From NCBI GenBank assembly GCA_023398105.1, contig JAEWST010000026.1, positions 1-64,000 of the forward strand: DNA of 64,000 bases, written 5' to 3'. This document shows, in pieces, positions 1-9,713 of this stretch; the stretch's first letter is position 1; every line of letters starts with the position of its first letter. The notes beneath the pieces are model-generated. The model saw only the letters and a list, made by a program, of their open reading frames with translations, searched no databases and was not told the DNA's origin. This DNA comes from Bacillota bacterium. Its GTDB lineage: Bacteria; Bacillota; Clostridia; Acetivibrionales; DSM-1351. Both the position numbers and the translations under genes were made by a program.

Positions 1-63
1 GGCAAGAAAATGTCCCTCGCTTCTATAAGTGGCGGGTACTACATTGGTTATCAGGCGTTATAA
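1..63 (+). repeat. Family 1 element, copy A (cut by the window start)
   Basis: This is the 3' part of a dispersed short element. It contains the AAGAAAATGTCCC block, the hairpin core CTTCTATAAGTGG and the GGCGTTATAA end. The other copies are at 11.2, 17.4, 20.5, 25.4, 28.5, 38.6, 39.1, 42.0, 52.8 and 62.3 kb. The copy is internally shortened, because the long central part seen at 52775-52930 is missing. It lies directly upstream of the Tad locus. Confidence 0.8.
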
Positions 64-131
64 TAATTTAAAAATTGAATAAAAATAAAGAGAGATTAGT
101 ATCAGAATTAGATTAATAAAGGAGGAAAATA

Positions 132-1400
132 TTGAAGCAAGAACTTATAAGTGAAATAAAAAGCTACATTAGTCAAATAATTGACTTGAAACGTGAGTTC
201 TCAGATAATGAAATAAATGAAATGATAACAAAAGCAGTATTTGAAAAATCAAAACAATATGTTATAAAATCCGATGAGAAAAAGGAGATAATTGATACTG
301 TATTTAATTCATTTCGCAGGCTGGATATATTGCAGCCAATATTAGATGATACTGAAATAACTGAGATAATGATTAATGGTCCTAACGATATTTTTATAGA
401 GAAAAATGGTAAAATAACAAAACTTGAATTAGGGTTTGAATGTGCTGACAAATTAGAAGACATTATTCAGATAATGGTTACAACTGTGAATAGAATTGTA
501 AATGAGTCTACACCTATTGCTGATGCCCGACTTAAGGACGGATCAAGAATAAATGTAGTGCTGCCGCCAATTGCGTTAAATGGTCCAATTGTAACAATAC
601 GGAAATTTCCAGAAAAACCAATAGACGTTAAAAAGCTTATAGAGCGTAACTCATTAACATTAGAGGCAGCAGAATTTTTAAAAATGCTTGTTATAGCAAA
701 ATACAATATATTTATAGCAGGAGGTACTGGGTCTGGAAAGACGACATTCTTAAATGCATTATCAAATTTTATTCCAAAGGATGAAAGAATTATAACCATT
801 GAAGACTCAGCAGAGCTTCAAATCTTAAATATTCCAAACTTGGTAAGACTAGAAACCAGAAATGAAAATTTAGAGGGCAAGGGTGAGATTACAATTAGGG
901 ATTTAATTAAAACCAGTTTGCGTATGAGGCCCGAAAGAATAATAATTGGGGAAGTAAGAGGTGCAGAAGCAATTGATATGCTGCAAGCAATGAACACTGG
1001 ACATGATGGCTCTTTATCCACAGGTCATGCAAATTCCACAGAAGATATGCTTTCAAGGCTAGAGACAATGATACTTAGCTACTCGGCATTGCCCATTGAA
1101 GCGGTCAGAAAACAGATAGCGTCTGCAATTGACATAGTTATTTTCCTTTCAAGGCTTAGGGATAAATCAAGAAGAACAATTGAAATATCAGAAATTGTAG
1201 GCATGGAAAACAATCAAATAAAACTCAATCCTCTTTTTGTTTTTGAGGAAACCTTCCAATCTAATCAAGACTCTTCTAATTCAATAATAGGTTCTTTAAA
1301 AAGAACTACAAATCCATTATTCAACAAATCAAAATTAATTAATTCTGGAATATACACTCAAGACGGAATAAGTATGCGAACAAGGGAGGAAGTCTCTTGA
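132..1400 (+). CDS. cpaF: CpaF/TadA-type secretion ATPase of the Tad pilus
   Basis: This is the motor ATPase that powers assembly of Flp pili at the cytoplasmic face of the membrane. The 422-residue product is of normal length. It has the N-terminal domain of type II/IV secretion ATPases, a Walker A GGTGSGKT at residues 197-204, a Walker B region IIIGEVRGAEA near 271-281 and the His box STGHANS near 296-302. The start is TTG at 132, behind AAAGGAGG at 119-126. The stop overlaps the tadB start by 4 bp, so translation is probably coupled. CpaB- and TadZ-type genes, which often lie upstream, would be outside the window. The family call is firm and the pilus role is supported by the next nine genes. 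Confidence 0.95.
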   Translation: MKQELISEIKSYISQIIDLKREFSDNEINEMITKAVFEKSKQYVIKSDEKKEIIDTVFNSFRRLDILQPILDDTEITEIMINGPNDIFIEKNGKITKLELGFECADKLEDIIQIMVTTVNRIVNESTPIADARLKDGSRINVVLPPIALNGPIVTIRKFPEKPIDVKKLIERNSLTLEAAEFLKMLVIAKYNIFIAGGTGSGKTTFLNALSNFIPKDERIITIEDSAELQILNIPNLVRLETRNENLEGKGEITIRDLIKTSLRMRPERIIIGEVRGAEAIDMLQAMNTGHDGSLSTGHANSTEDMLSRLETMILSYSALPIEAVRKQIASAIDIVIFLSRLRDKSRRTIEISEIVGMENNQIKLNPLFVFEETFQSNQDSSNSIIGSLKRTTNPLFNKSKLINSGIYTQDGISMRTREEVS

Positions 1401-2140
1401 TTGAGTATGATTCATATGATATGAGCATAAGGATGAAGATTATGTATTCCTTAATGGCAGCCATATTAATTTTTGCTGTTTCATATTTGTTCTATAGAAA
1501 TCTATTATTTTCTTTAATTCTATGCCCGTTTGGAATTATATATCTGAAAGTAAAGCAAAAGCAAATAATTACTAAAAGGAGAATGGAACTCAATTTACAA
1601 TTCAAAGACCTATTGATGTCGTTAGCAGCTTCTCTGAGTGCAGGAAGAGCTTTGGAAAATGCTTTTGAAAGTGCACTTGAGGACTTGTTTGTACTTTATC
1701 CAAGTGATGAAGCTTATATTATAAAAGAAACGAAAGTTATAATACACAAGCTATCCTATAATATTACAATTGAAGAGGCAATAAGTGATTTTGCAAAACG
1801 ATCTGATTTAGAGGATATTATGAATTTTGCTGATGTGATAACAATATGCAAAAGATCAGGAGGAAATCTCATAGATGCATTAAAGAATTCAGCAACAATA
1901 ATTAGTGATAAAATTGAGATAAAGCAAGAGATAGATACTCTTTTGTCCTCTAGAAAGTTTGAACAAAAGATATTAAATGTTATGCCAATAGGTATGGTTT
2001 TAATTCTTTCAATAACAGCTCAAGAATATATAGAGCCTGTTTTCACAACATTTCAAGGAAGAGCTGCAATGACAGCTTCCTTGATATTGCTTACAGCTTC
2101 ATTTTTTATTTCCAATAAAATCATGAGTATAAGATTGTGA
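1397..2140 (+). CDS. tadB: TadB-like inner-membrane platform protein (type II secretion F domain)
   Basis: This is a polytopic membrane platform protein of the Tad system. Two hydrophobic segments lie near residues 15-50. A GSPII_F-type cytoplasmic domain follows, with FKDLLMSLAASLSAG and CKRSGGNLIDAL, and another hydrophobic pair is at the C-terminus. The TTG start overlaps the cpaF stop and GGGAGGA at 1384-1390 serves as ribosome site. At 247 residues it is slightly short for TadB, as is common in Firmicutes. It is paired with TadC, which follows after 6 bp. Confidence 0.9.
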   Translation: MIEYDSYDMSIRMKIMYSLMAAILIFAVSYLFYRNLLFSLILCPFGIIYLKVKQKQIITKRRMELNLQFKDLLMSLAASLSAGRALENAFESALEDLFVLYPSDEAYIIKETKVIIHKLSYNITIEEAISDFAKRSDLEDIMNFADVITICKRSGGNLIDALKNSATIISDKIEIKQEIDTLLSSRKFEQKILNVMPIGMVLILSITAQEYIEPVFTTFQGRAAMTASLILLTASFFISNKIMSIRL

Positions 2141-2146
2141 GGAAAT

Positions 2147-3028
2147 ATGTTAATTGTTAATTTGTTTACTTTACTGGTAATAGTATTATTGCTGGCTGCA
2201 TTCTGCACAATTCTATATAAGCATGGCATGTCTTACTCTGAACATGTTGAGGCTTTGAAGCAGAAGGATTTCAAACTAAAAGCATTTTTACCTTTTGGAC
2301 TCTATATTTTAGATAAATATAGTTATTCATATAATTCAAATTATGACAGAAGAATTCTTAATACAATTAGTGAAGTATATGGACAAGAATATTCTGCATT
2401 CTATATTAGAATATTTCATGCAAACAAAGTTATATTAGTTTTTCTAGGGTTGATATGTGAGCTATTAGCTGGCGTATTCTCACAATATCAAGGTGTATTA
2501 TTGGTGTATTTATTTCTGTTGTTTAGTGTGCTAATAATATCGGAGGATTTAAAGCTAAAAAATAGACAGAAAAAAAGAAGACTAGAAATACAATTAGAAT
2601 TTCCAGATTTTATAAATAAACTAACGCTATTAATTAATGCAGGTATGACAATGTCAAAAGCCTGGGAAAAAATATCAGCAGATTGCAGTAAAATGGGTGA
2701 TTTCTATGCAGAAGTGAATAAAACAGTTATTGATATAAAAACTGGAAAGAGTGAGGCAGAAGCCTTCAGTCAATTTGCTAAAAGAGTTAAGACACCTGAA
2801 ATATCTAGACTTATGTCAACTATAGTGCAGAGTACAAAAAGAGGTGGAAATGACCTTGTATTATCCTTAAGGCTTCTGTCAAATGAATGTTGGGATATGC
2901 GAAAAAATGCCATTAAAAGGCTTGGAGAGGAAGCTTCAACAAAGCTGCTAATCCCAATGATAATTATGTTTTTTGCAATAATTATAATAGTTATAACTCC
3001 AGCAATCATTTCAATGCAAGGTATTTAA
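2147..3028 (+). CDS. tadC: TadC-like inner-membrane platform protein
   Basis: This is the second F-domain platform protein of the pilus assembly site. It has an N-terminal membrane segment, a hydrophobic pair near residues 100-130, and a GSPII_F core with FPDFINKLTLLINAGMT and STKRGGNDLVLSL. A strongly hydrophobic C-terminus (MIIMFFAIIIIVITPAII) closes it. TadB and TadC usually form a hetero-oligomer that works with CpaF. A gap of about 110 bp separates it from the pilin gene; that gap holds a 20-bp motif repeated at 9702. Confidence 0.9.
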   Translation: MLIVNLFTLLVIVLLLAAFCTILYKHGMSYSEHVEALKQKDFKLKAFLPFGLYILDKYSYSYNSNYDRRILNTISEVYGQEYSAFYIRIFHANKVILVFLGLICELLAGVFSQYQGVLLVYLFLLFSVLIISEDLKLKNRQKKRRLEIQLEFPDFINKLTLLINAGMTMSKAWEKISADCSKMGDFYAEVNKTVIDIKTGKSEAEAFSQFAKRVKTPEISRLMSTIVQSTKRGGNDLVLSLRLLSNECWDMRKNAIKRLGEEASTKLLIPMIIMFFAIIIIVITPAIISMQGI

Positions 3029-3033
3029 AGGCT

Positions 3034-3053
3034 TTAGCCGATAGTAATTGACT
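3034..3053 (+). promoter_or_regulatory. 20-bp motif shared by two sites in the Tad locus (site 1)
   Basis: The sequence TTTAGCCGATAGTAATTGAC lies about 90 bp before the Flp pilin gene. A nearly identical sequence is at 9702-9721 before the second prepilin peptidase. GCCGATA resembles the -10 element of sigma-D (sigma-28) promoters. This site lacks a good TAAA-type -35 at the right distance, so its role is open. Confidence 0.35.
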
Positions 3054-3139
3054 CCATGCCATTTATATAGCTGTTTAGGTAAACTACAGGACATGGACTT
3101 AGACTTGCTAAAATTAAGATAAATTTAAGGAGGTAAAGT

Positions 3140-3352
3140 ATGAACGGTACACTAAAAAGATTTATTACTGAAGAGGATGGAATGGGAACAGTTGAAGTGA
3201 TTATTATTATTGCTGTTCTTGTAGGTGTGGCTTTGTTATTTAGGAATCAGCTAATAAAATTTGTAAATAGCATAATAGAGAATCTTTTTCCTGACGGAAG
3301 CCAGCTTGAAAACAATACTGGAACACAAGTAAAACTAAAGGGAACGAACTAA
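3140..3352 (+). CDS. flp: Flp-family type IVb pilin
   Basis: This is the small major pilin subunit. The 70-residue product has a short charged leader ending in Gly14, then MGTVE and a hydrophobic helix of about 20 residues. With cleavage after Gly14, Glu19 falls at mature position +5, as expected for prepilin peptidase substrates. GGAGG at 3129-3133 precedes the ATG. The C-terminal tail is short and hydrophilic. One of the two A24 peptidases of this locus should process it. No second Flp gene is visible. Confidence 0.9.
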   Translation: MNGTLKRFITEEDGMGTVEVIIIIAVLVGVALLFRNQLIKFVNSIIENLFPDGSQLENNTGTQVKLKGTN

Positions 3353-3384
3353 AATATCCCCCACTTCTATAAGTGAAACGTAAA
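3352..3384 (+). repeat. Family 1 element fragment, copy B
   Basis: The block ATCCCCCACTTCTATAAGTG matches the hairpin core of the family 1 element. The flanks have decayed. It lies between the pilin and the first TadE-like gene, so it is probably transcribed with the operon. Confidence 0.6.
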
Positions 3385-3410
3385 ACAAAGGAAGGCAATG
3401 AGGAGAAAAA

Positions 3411-4031
3411 ATGTTTTGGGTAGCCAAGAATTTAAAATTGTTCAATAAAAGGGGTAGCTTTACAGTGGAAGTAGCTATTGTTTTTTCAGTGGTATTTATG
3501 CTTGTTGCTGCATTAGTATATATTTTTATGATAATGTACCAGTATGCATTTCTTCAAAGTTCTGCAAATAAAGCGTCAAATGTTGGAGAGTATTATTATT
3601 CTAATAAATATGGCACAGAGTGCAATTCAAAGATAAATTCAGATTTGTATTGGAGAATGTTTGATACAAAAGCATCAAACAAAAAGAAGTTACTAAACAA
3701 ATATATTTTTCAAAGCCTTGAGAAGTCAATTGTTGACGTAGATGGATATTCTGATAATTCTATATCCTATAAGTTCTTATTGAAACAGCTAAATATTAGA
3801 ATAGAGACTCAATATCCGCTTCCAATTGGCAATATGTTTGAAATGTTTGGTTTGCCTTCAACAATAAAAATGAGAGCTGAAGCTAATTCCAATATCCATG
3901 ATAATGCTGAGTTTGTGAGAAAATTAGATATTATAACCGATATAAAAAAGTGCATTTCAAATAGTGATAACAAATGGATTGGTAAAGAATCTAAGGTAAA
4001 TGATGTTTTAGAGAAGTTACTAAAGCACTAA
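3411..4031 (+). CDS. TadE-like pseudopilin
   Basis: This is a minor pseudopilin of the Tad system. Residues KRGSFTVEVAIVFS carry a prepilin-like site: Gly15 is followed by SFTVE, with Glu20 at +5, and then a hydrophobic helix. About 170 extracytoplasmic residues follow, without cysteine pairs that I can match to a known fold. The 206-residue length fits TadE/TadF proteins. The ribosome site is AGGAG at 3399-3403. I cannot separate TadE from TadF. Confidence 0.8.
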   Translation: MFWVAKNLKLFNKRGSFTVEVAIVFSVVFMLVAALVYIFMIMYQYAFLQSSANKASNVGEYYYSNKYGTECNSKINSDLYWRMFDTKASNKKKLLNKYIFQSLEKSIVDVDGYSDNSISYKFLLKQLNIRIETQYPLPIGNMFEMFGLPSTIKMRAEANSNIHDNAEFVRKLDIITDIKKCISNSDNKWIGKESKVNDVLEKLLKH

Positions 4032-4052
4032 AGAGATGAGGTGATATATAAT

Positions 4053-6242
4053 TTGATTTTAAAAAATGACAAGGGAGCAATAACGGTTTTCATCAGCATT
4101 GTGCTGTCAGCTATTTTGTTAGTTGTAGGTGTTTTTACAGATGCTGCAAGGATTAATTTAGCACATTCTCATATCCTAAGAGCAAACAAAACGGCTATTT
4201 CTTCTGTATTAGCCTGTTATAATAATCAATTAAAGGAGGAATATGGTCTGTTTGGTGTGTTTCAAGATAATGATACAATACAGGAAAACTATGAGTATTA
4301 CTTGTCTAAGAACTTAAACATTTATGATAAGCAGGATTTCTTATATGATTTTAATATTGAACAAATTAATATTATTGATGAGTACAATTTAGAAAATAGA
4401 GCTCTTTTTGAAAAACAAATAGAAGAGTTTATGAAATATCGTGCACCTTATGAATTGGCGGTTGATTTACTAACCAAAGTTAATGGTATGAAAAGCATTT
4501 CAAGTAGCTCTAAAGTGTGTAAAAGAATGATGGACACAGACAAGAAAGCCAGTATAATAGGGGAATTACAGAGTTCTCTTGAGGCTAAAACTAAGAAGAT
4601 AAGTGAAATGGGCATTACTAATAAAATAAAAGAATTAAAAGAAAGTTTTCTAATCCAAAATGAAAAATATAAAGAACACATAGAAAATATAAATTCAATC
4701 AAGAGATTACTTTCATTTGAGACAGATAATAACAAAAAAGAAGAGTTAATCGAGGATGTTAGTAGTTTAAGCAATGAGCTCAATAGTATTATAAGTGTAA
4801 AAGAAGAAATAAAAAGCAAAATTCTTGAGCTTATTAATCAATACAAAAGTTTAATTTTCGAAGCTATTGAAAATGCCAAAGATATTTCTGCTAAAAAGAA
4901 CCATTTATTATATATAATACAAGAAGAAATGGTTTACATAAATAGTTCGGAAGATGGAACAGAAGAAATACAGAAATGCTATGAAAATGATTTGTCAAAT
5001 ATAAAAAGGCTAATTAGTGAAGATAACTGCGAAGAAATTATTGGTAGCTTAAGCAGCAATATAACGAAATGCATGAGTATATCAACAAAGGCAAATTATG
5101 ATGAGGCAAGTTTTTTATCAGAATTAGACATGATATCTGATGTTGATGTTAATATCAACTATCTATTTAATAAAGCAAAACCTGCTAAGTCAGATGATAA
5201 AGACAATAGAGATAATATTGAAAAAACCTTAAAAAGTGTTCTTGGCGTAAAAGATGAAGGTAGGATTATTGAAAGTAGCTTGCTGGAGAAGCTGCCTTCA
5301 AGAAAATCAAAAATAGCTGAGGAGCCTGATATTAATAAATTATATAACTTCAGCTTTAATGTGGATAAAAGCATAAGTGCCTATTTGGATGGCTTGTCGA
5401 CAAATGAAAGTACAATAAGCAATTCTAGCTGGATAAACAATTTTGAAAATATTAGCAAAATAGCTTCGCAGGTAGTTGAAGACATATACATTAACGAGTA
5501 TATAATGGGAATATTCAAGAATGGTGTTCCTTTGTTAAAAGGTGAAAAGGATTGCGATGCCTATAACCTGAGATCAGAAGACAAAACAAAAAGAGATGGT
5601 TACTTTGCTGATTTTGAAGTTGAATATATAATTAATGGAAATAAAAAGGAAGAAAATAATTCACTAATGCTAAAGTCTGAAATATTAGCAATAAGGTTAA
5701 TATCAAATGCAATACATCTTTATACTGATGCTTCGAAAATGACTAGAATTACAAGTCTTGCAGCTGGACTAAGTTCATGGAATGCTGGTCTTTCTACGCC
5801 GCTTATTCAAACTATGATATTATTCTCATGGGCTATGGCAGAAGCAATATACGATGTGGAGCAGTTAACAAATGGAGAAAAAGTACCATTGATTAAGACC
5901 CATGAACAATGGAAAACAGATATTTCAGGCACTGTATGCAAAAATAAAGATATGAATATTAAAAATACCTCTTTATCTCTAAGCTATCACGATTATTTGA
6001 AGATATTTCTTCTTTTGATGGATAAAGATAAAAAAATAGCTAGGATACAGGATTTAGTGCAGCTTAATATGGGTTTCTCAAATTCAAGTTTTTTGTTAGA
6101 GGACTGCAAAATAATGCTAAAGACAAATACAAATATATCTATAAAAAATTTATTTATTTCAATGCCATACTACTCATCGAAATTGAGAGGTACTATATCA
6201 AGAACCTATATAAGCGAGGACATGTGCATTGGTTACTACTAA
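4053..6242 (+). CDS. DUF5702-like Tad-associated membrane-anchored protein
   Basis: This large extracytoplasmic protein has one N-terminal helix (GAITVFISIVLSAILLVVG). It looks like the Firmicutes DUF5702 proteins found in Tad loci in the position of TadG. The leader resembles a prepilin site, but position +5 after Gly is Phe instead of Glu, so processing is doubtful. A coiled-coil-rich stretch spans roughly residues 150-330. I prefer TTG at 4053, because GAGGTGAT at 4038-4045 is well spaced for it; a GTG at 4041 is the alternative. The end overlaps the next gene by 14 bp. The molecular function is unknown. Confidence 0.75.
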   Translation: MILKNDKGAITVFISIVLSAILLVVGVFTDAARINLAHSHILRANKTAISSVLACYNNQLKEEYGLFGVFQDNDTIQENYEYYLSKNLNIYDKQDFLYDFNIEQINIIDEYNLENRALFEKQIEEFMKYRAPYELAVDLLTKVNGMKSISSSSKVCKRMMDTDKKASIIGELQSSLEAKTKKISEMGITNKIKELKESFLIQNEKYKEHIENINSIKRLLSFETDNNKKEELIEDVSSLSNELNSIISVKEEIKSKILELINQYKSLIFEAIENAKDISAKKNHLLYIIQEEMVYINSSEDGTEEIQKCYENDLSNIKRLISEDNCEEIIGSLSSNITKCMSISTKANYDEASFLSELDMISDVDVNINYLFNKAKPAKSDDKDNRDNIEKTLKSVLGVKDEGRIIESSLLEKLPSRKSKIAEEPDINKLYNFSFNVDKSISAYLDGLSTNESTISNSSWINNFENISKIASQVVEDIYINEYIMGIFKNGVPLLKGEKDCDAYNLRSEDKTKRDGYFADFEVEYIINGNKKEENNSLMLKSEILAIRLISNAIHLYTDASKMTRITSLAAGLSSWNAGLSTPLIQTMILFSWAMAEAIYDVEQLTNGEKVPLIKTHEQWKTDISGTVCKNKDMNIKNTSLSLSYHDYLKIFLLLMDKDKKIARIQDLVQLNMGFSNSSFLLEDCKIMLKTNTNISIKNLFISMPYYSSKLRGTISRTYISEDMCIGYY

Positions 6243-7347
6243 AGAAAAGAACATCCCTATTTTAAAAGCTATAAATGTAGAAATTCGGAAGGCTAAGGGC
6301 TCAATTACAGTGGAGTCTGCAATTTTACTGCCTATTTTTATAGCTGCTATTATGACCTTTGTATTTATTATAAAAGTTTATTATGTACATGAAATTGTAC
6401 AACAGGCCATAACATCAGCTAGTGAGGAAATGAGCCTGTATAGCTTGCTTTATTATGAAACAAATGCAGATGAATTAATTAGTAGTTTAGAGAAATTCGC
6501 AAGTTCACAAAAAGCAGATGATGCTTTGGGAAATACGTGGATAGCTCCAATAGTTGAGCAATTAGGAAAGGATGCAAGTGATTATGTAAGAGCTCAGGTG
6601 GTTTTAGTACCAATATCTAAAATTTTGGTTAAAAAGAACTTAGAAGTCAGTTATTTCGATAATGTTGATAAAAGGTTGCGATTATTAAATCTAAAGGATG
6701 GTTTTGAAGGAATAGATTTTTCAAGCAGTAGGATGTTGGCAGATGATAAAAGCATAGACATAATAATTTGCTATAAAATGTCTTTTCCATTTTTAAAAGA
6801 ATTCCTACCTGAAATAAAAATAACACAAATGGCTTCAAGCTATGTTTGGGCAGGGGAGGCTGGTGTCAAAGATGCTAGAAAAGAATCAGAAGCTACATGT
6901 GTTTGGAATATGAGCAATATAAATCGTGGCAAGGAAATCCGAAAGCTACAGGGAGCAAATCTTCCTTTTAATTTTCCCACAATAGCTATATTTAAGAATG
7001 GAATTTCAACAAGTATAAAAAGTCTAAATATTGATGAAGCATACTACAAAAATTCAATTAATCTAAAAAAGAAGCTGCTACTGTATATTAATAAGCTTGA
7101 AGAATTTGAAGGAGGTGAAAGTGGAGGAATAAAAGTTGAAAAATGGCAGGTTTATAAAAAAGAACTGAGATTGATAATCCCAGAAACTGAACTGATGGCA
7201 AATCAACAGCAAACAATAAATGAGTGCATACAAGTGGCAAGAAAAAAGGGCATAGATTTGGTTATTATAAAGGCATATGGAAAAGAGCAAGACGAGCAGA
7301 CTGCATCTGATAGTGCAAAAACCAAAAAGGGGAATTTAAAAGAATGA
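6229..7347 (+). CDS. TadE/TadG-like pseudopilin
   Basis: This is the second pseudopilin-like protein of the locus, with 372 residues. AKGSITVESAILLP gives a prepilin-like site with Glu at +5 and a hydrophobic helix. About 320 outer residues follow, ending in a basic-acidic tail. The TTG start at 6229 lies behind GCGAGGA and inside the end of the preceding gene. The stop overlaps the peptidase start by 4 bp, so a tight operon is likely. It is much longer than the first TadE-like protein, which suggests a TadG-like role. Confidence 0.75.
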   Translation: MVTTKEKNIPILKAINVEIRKAKGSITVESAILLPIFIAAIMTFVFIIKVYYVHEIVQQAITSASEEMSLYSLLYYETNADELISSLEKFASSQKADDALGNTWIAPIVEQLGKDASDYVRAQVVLVPISKILVKKNLEVSYFDNVDKRLRLLNLKDGFEGIDFSSSRMLADDKSIDIIICYKMSFPFLKEFLPEIKITQMASSYVWAGEAGVKDARKESEATCVWNMSNINRGKEIRKLQGANLPFNFPTIAIFKNGISTSIKSLNIDEAYYKNSINLKKKLLLYINKLEEFEGGESGGIKVEKWQVYKKELRLIIPETELMANQQQTINECIQVARKKGIDLVIIKAYGKEQDEQTASDSAKTKKGNLKE

Positions 7348-7862
7348 AAAGAAAAGTTGTAGCTATGGCACTATGCTTTGTAATTTGGTTAGCAACTATT
7401 TTGTATGAAATAATTTATGTAGAAACTAGATTAGACACTATTGTTATTATTGCTTTAATTACTATACAATTAGTGGCTTCTATAAATGATTTATATAACA
7501 AAACTATATCATTAAAGTTGTTGTTTATAGGGATGTTAATGGGCTATGCAGGCTTTTTATGGCTCTATCAAGCTGATGTTATAAGAAATCAAATATTAGG
7601 CGGTGTGGCTGCGTTTTTAACTATGGCACTATTAATGGTATTGTCAAAGAGCCAGATTGGAGGAGGGGACTTGTGGTTGATGACAGTGACAGGCTTTTTT
7701 ACTGGAATATATTCATGCTTTAGCATATTATTTGTTTCCATAACATTAGCAGGAATATGTTCACTAATGCTATTGATTACTAAAAAAGTTGATAGAAGAA
7801 CTGAAATTCCCTTTGCTCCTTTTATATTGATTGCTACAGTAGTTCTTATGTTTAGCCAATAA
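7344..7862 (+). CDS. A24 family prepilin peptidase (TadV/CpaA-like), first copy
   Basis: This membrane aspartyl protease should cleave the leaders of Flp and the pseudopilins. It has 172 residues and about five to six hydrophobic helices. The catalytic aspartates are predicted as Asp49 (SINDLYNK) and Asp109 in IGGGD. The N-terminal methylase half found in PilD enzymes is absent, as usual for TadV. A second A24 peptidase lies 1.9 kb downstream. Confidence 0.85.
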   Translation: MKRKVVAMALCFVIWLATILYEIIYVETRLDTIVIIALITIQLVASINDLYNKTISLKLLFIGMLMGYAGFLWLYQADVIRNQILGGVAAFLTMALLMVLSKSQIGGGDLWLMTVTGFFTGIYSCFSILFVSITLAGICSLMLLITKKVDRRTEIPFAPFILIATVVLMFSQ

Positions 7863-7917
7863 TCCATATTAAGTTACTGAGAAGTAACGAGTAATTTAAT
7901 CAGAAAGGTGAATTAAT

Positions 7918-9567
7918 TTGATTTATAGTTTAAAAAATGATTTTAAGGTTTTATATGAGAATGATTCTACATCAAACTACCTAGTCTTAAAAACAAATAT
8001 TGATAAAGAGCTATTTAATTATCAAGCACAAATGTTGTTGCACAATAAGCTAAAGGGTTTTTTAGATTTTAATATGAATCGCATAGGAGATGAGCTTAAT
8101 TGCTTTTATAATATTACTTCAAAGTGTACTTTAGTAGCTTTTTTATCACGAAAGTACTTTACTCGTGATGAATTTCTAAAAACTATTCTTAGTATTATTA
8201 ACAATATATATCAGCTGAAAAATTATTTGCTTTATGATAGTAATATTTTATTGGATGATAACTTCGTTTATGTAGAACCTGATAGCAATGATATATACTT
8301 TGTATACTTACCCTTTGAAGATTGTAAAAGTGATATTAAGGCTTTCTTTGCAAAGCTTATTTTTCAGCTTGTGAAATTTAATGATGAATACAGTGATAAT
8401 TATATTCAAAAAATACTAGAAATTATTAAAAGTGATAATTTTAGCTTGTACAGCTTTAAATTACTTATTGAAGGTCTTTTGTGTGAGAGCGTAAAGAATC
8501 CTACAACGTTTGCTAGAGACTATGAAAATGAGGCAAGCAATATTGAAAATAGCAAAATCAAAAAAAATAAGGCTGTGACAAAAAAGAATAAGCTAGATAA
8601 GACATTAGGCAATTGGCTTAGTGAAGACAAGCCAGAGCTTGATAAGAGCAAAACAATTAAATCAGAAATAAAAGCATCAAGAGATTTAAATACAGAAAAA
8701 ACAAAAAATGCCATTCTAAAAGCTGATAAAACCAGTGCTGATGAAGCTATATTTAATAAAGGAAATTTCAGAATTCCAAATTCTCATAAGTTAAATAAAA
8801 AAGATATTATAACTCATGATCAATTTGAAGAAATAGAATGTGTTAATGACAAAGATTGCAATAAGAAAAATAAAACCATAAATATGTCATTTCTGGTTAT
8901 AATTCTCCTTCAGCCGTTATTGATAGCATGTTTTATTTTTATAATAAATAGTCAATTTATCAGGCTTTCAGACAACCCCAAAGCCACAGTCATTATACTA
9001 ATATTAATATTTTTGGGCATTGATATTCTGACACTTAGAATCATTAATGAAAAAACAAATAAAGCTGGTGGAACATCATTATTTAAGAAAGAAATAGAGG
9101 TTACTGATGATAATAAGCCATTACAAATTATTTCTAATATGATGAAAAGAACAGAAGTATATAAAAATCAAGAGAATATTGTTAATAAAGCAGAAGAACG
9201 GCAAAATGAAGTTATCGAAAATTATAGCGGAGAAACAGTAATAATTAAGAAACCTAAATTGTTTGAAAATCCTTATTTAAAGGCTAAAGAAGGAAATGAA
9301 GTAATACAAATTAGTAAAAAAAGCATACTCATTGGCAGAATGGGAAATTTTGTGGATTATATAATAAACAGCAGTGCAATAGGTAAAATTCATGCTGAAA
9401 TATTACAGGAGGGAGAAAATTTTTATGTTATGGATTGCAACTCAAAAAATGGTACGTTTCTTAATGACAATAGAATACTGCCTAACACAAAAAATAGCAT
9501 AAGGAATAATGATATACTGAGATTTGCTAATAGAGAATATGTATTTTTCAATTGTGAGAAAGGCTAA
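7918..9567 (+). CDS. DUF6382-like and FHA-domain membrane protein
   Basis: This is a 549-residue protein with an N-terminal cytoplasmic domain resembling DUF6382 (residues 1 to about 190) and a charged linker. Two membrane segments lie near 322-344 and 354-374, and a C-terminal FHA domain occupies roughly 460-549, with IGR, SAIGKIHAEI and NSKNGTFLND. FHA domains bind phosphothreonine, so this could link Ser/Thr kinase signalling to pilus function; that is inference. The TTG start follows AAAGGTGA. The gene is placed between the two peptidase genes. Confidence 0.8.
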   Translation: MIYSLKNDFKVLYENDSTSNYLVLKTNIDKELFNYQAQMLLHNKLKGFLDFNMNRIGDELNCFYNITSKCTLVAFLSRKYFTRDEFLKTILSIINNIYQLKNYLLYDSNILLDDNFVYVEPDSNDIYFVYLPFEDCKSDIKAFFAKLIFQLVKFNDEYSDNYIQKILEIIKSDNFSLYSFKLLIEGLLCESVKNPTTFARDYENEASNIENSKIKKNKAVTKKNKLDKTLGNWLSEDKPELDKSKTIKSEIKASRDLNTEKTKNAILKADKTSADEAIFNKGNFRIPNSHKLNKKDIITHDQFEEIECVNDKDCNKKNKTINMSFLVIILLQPLLIACFIFIINSQFIRLSDNPKATVIILILIFLGIDILTLRIINEKTNKAGGTSLFKKEIEVTDDNKPLQIISNMMKRTEVYKNQENIVNKAEERQNEVIENYSGETVIIKKPKLFENPYLKAKEGNEVIQISKKSILIGRMGNFVDYIINSSAIGKIHAEILQEGENFYVMDCNSKNGTFLNDNRILPNTKNSIRNNDILRFANREYVFFNCEKG

Positions 9568-9686
9568 AAGAAGCTAAGCTGATAATTTCAATAGTATTTA
9601 CTAGAGATAATTACGGTTAAAAGCCATCGTCACTGTCAAAAACCATCATGTTCGTCAAATTTATTTTTCGAGCAAGAACTATAGTC

Positions 9687-9713
9687 TAATAAGAACGGAT
9701 ATTTAGCCGATAT
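9687..9713 (+). promoter_or_regulatory. Candidate sigma-D-like promoter before the second prepilin peptidase
   Basis: TAAT at 9687-9690, 15 bp of spacer and GCCGATAT at 9706-9713 match the sigma-D pattern TAAA-N15-GCCGATAT with one mismatch. The ATG is 34 bp downstream. The motif continues as TAATTGACT, as in the site at 3034. No sigma factor gene is visible in the window. Confidence 0.4.

Noticed and set aside
3020..3053. Sigma-D promoter before flp
   Set aside because: GCCGATA is present at 3037, but no TAAA-like -35 lies at the required spacing. It is kept only as a shared motif.
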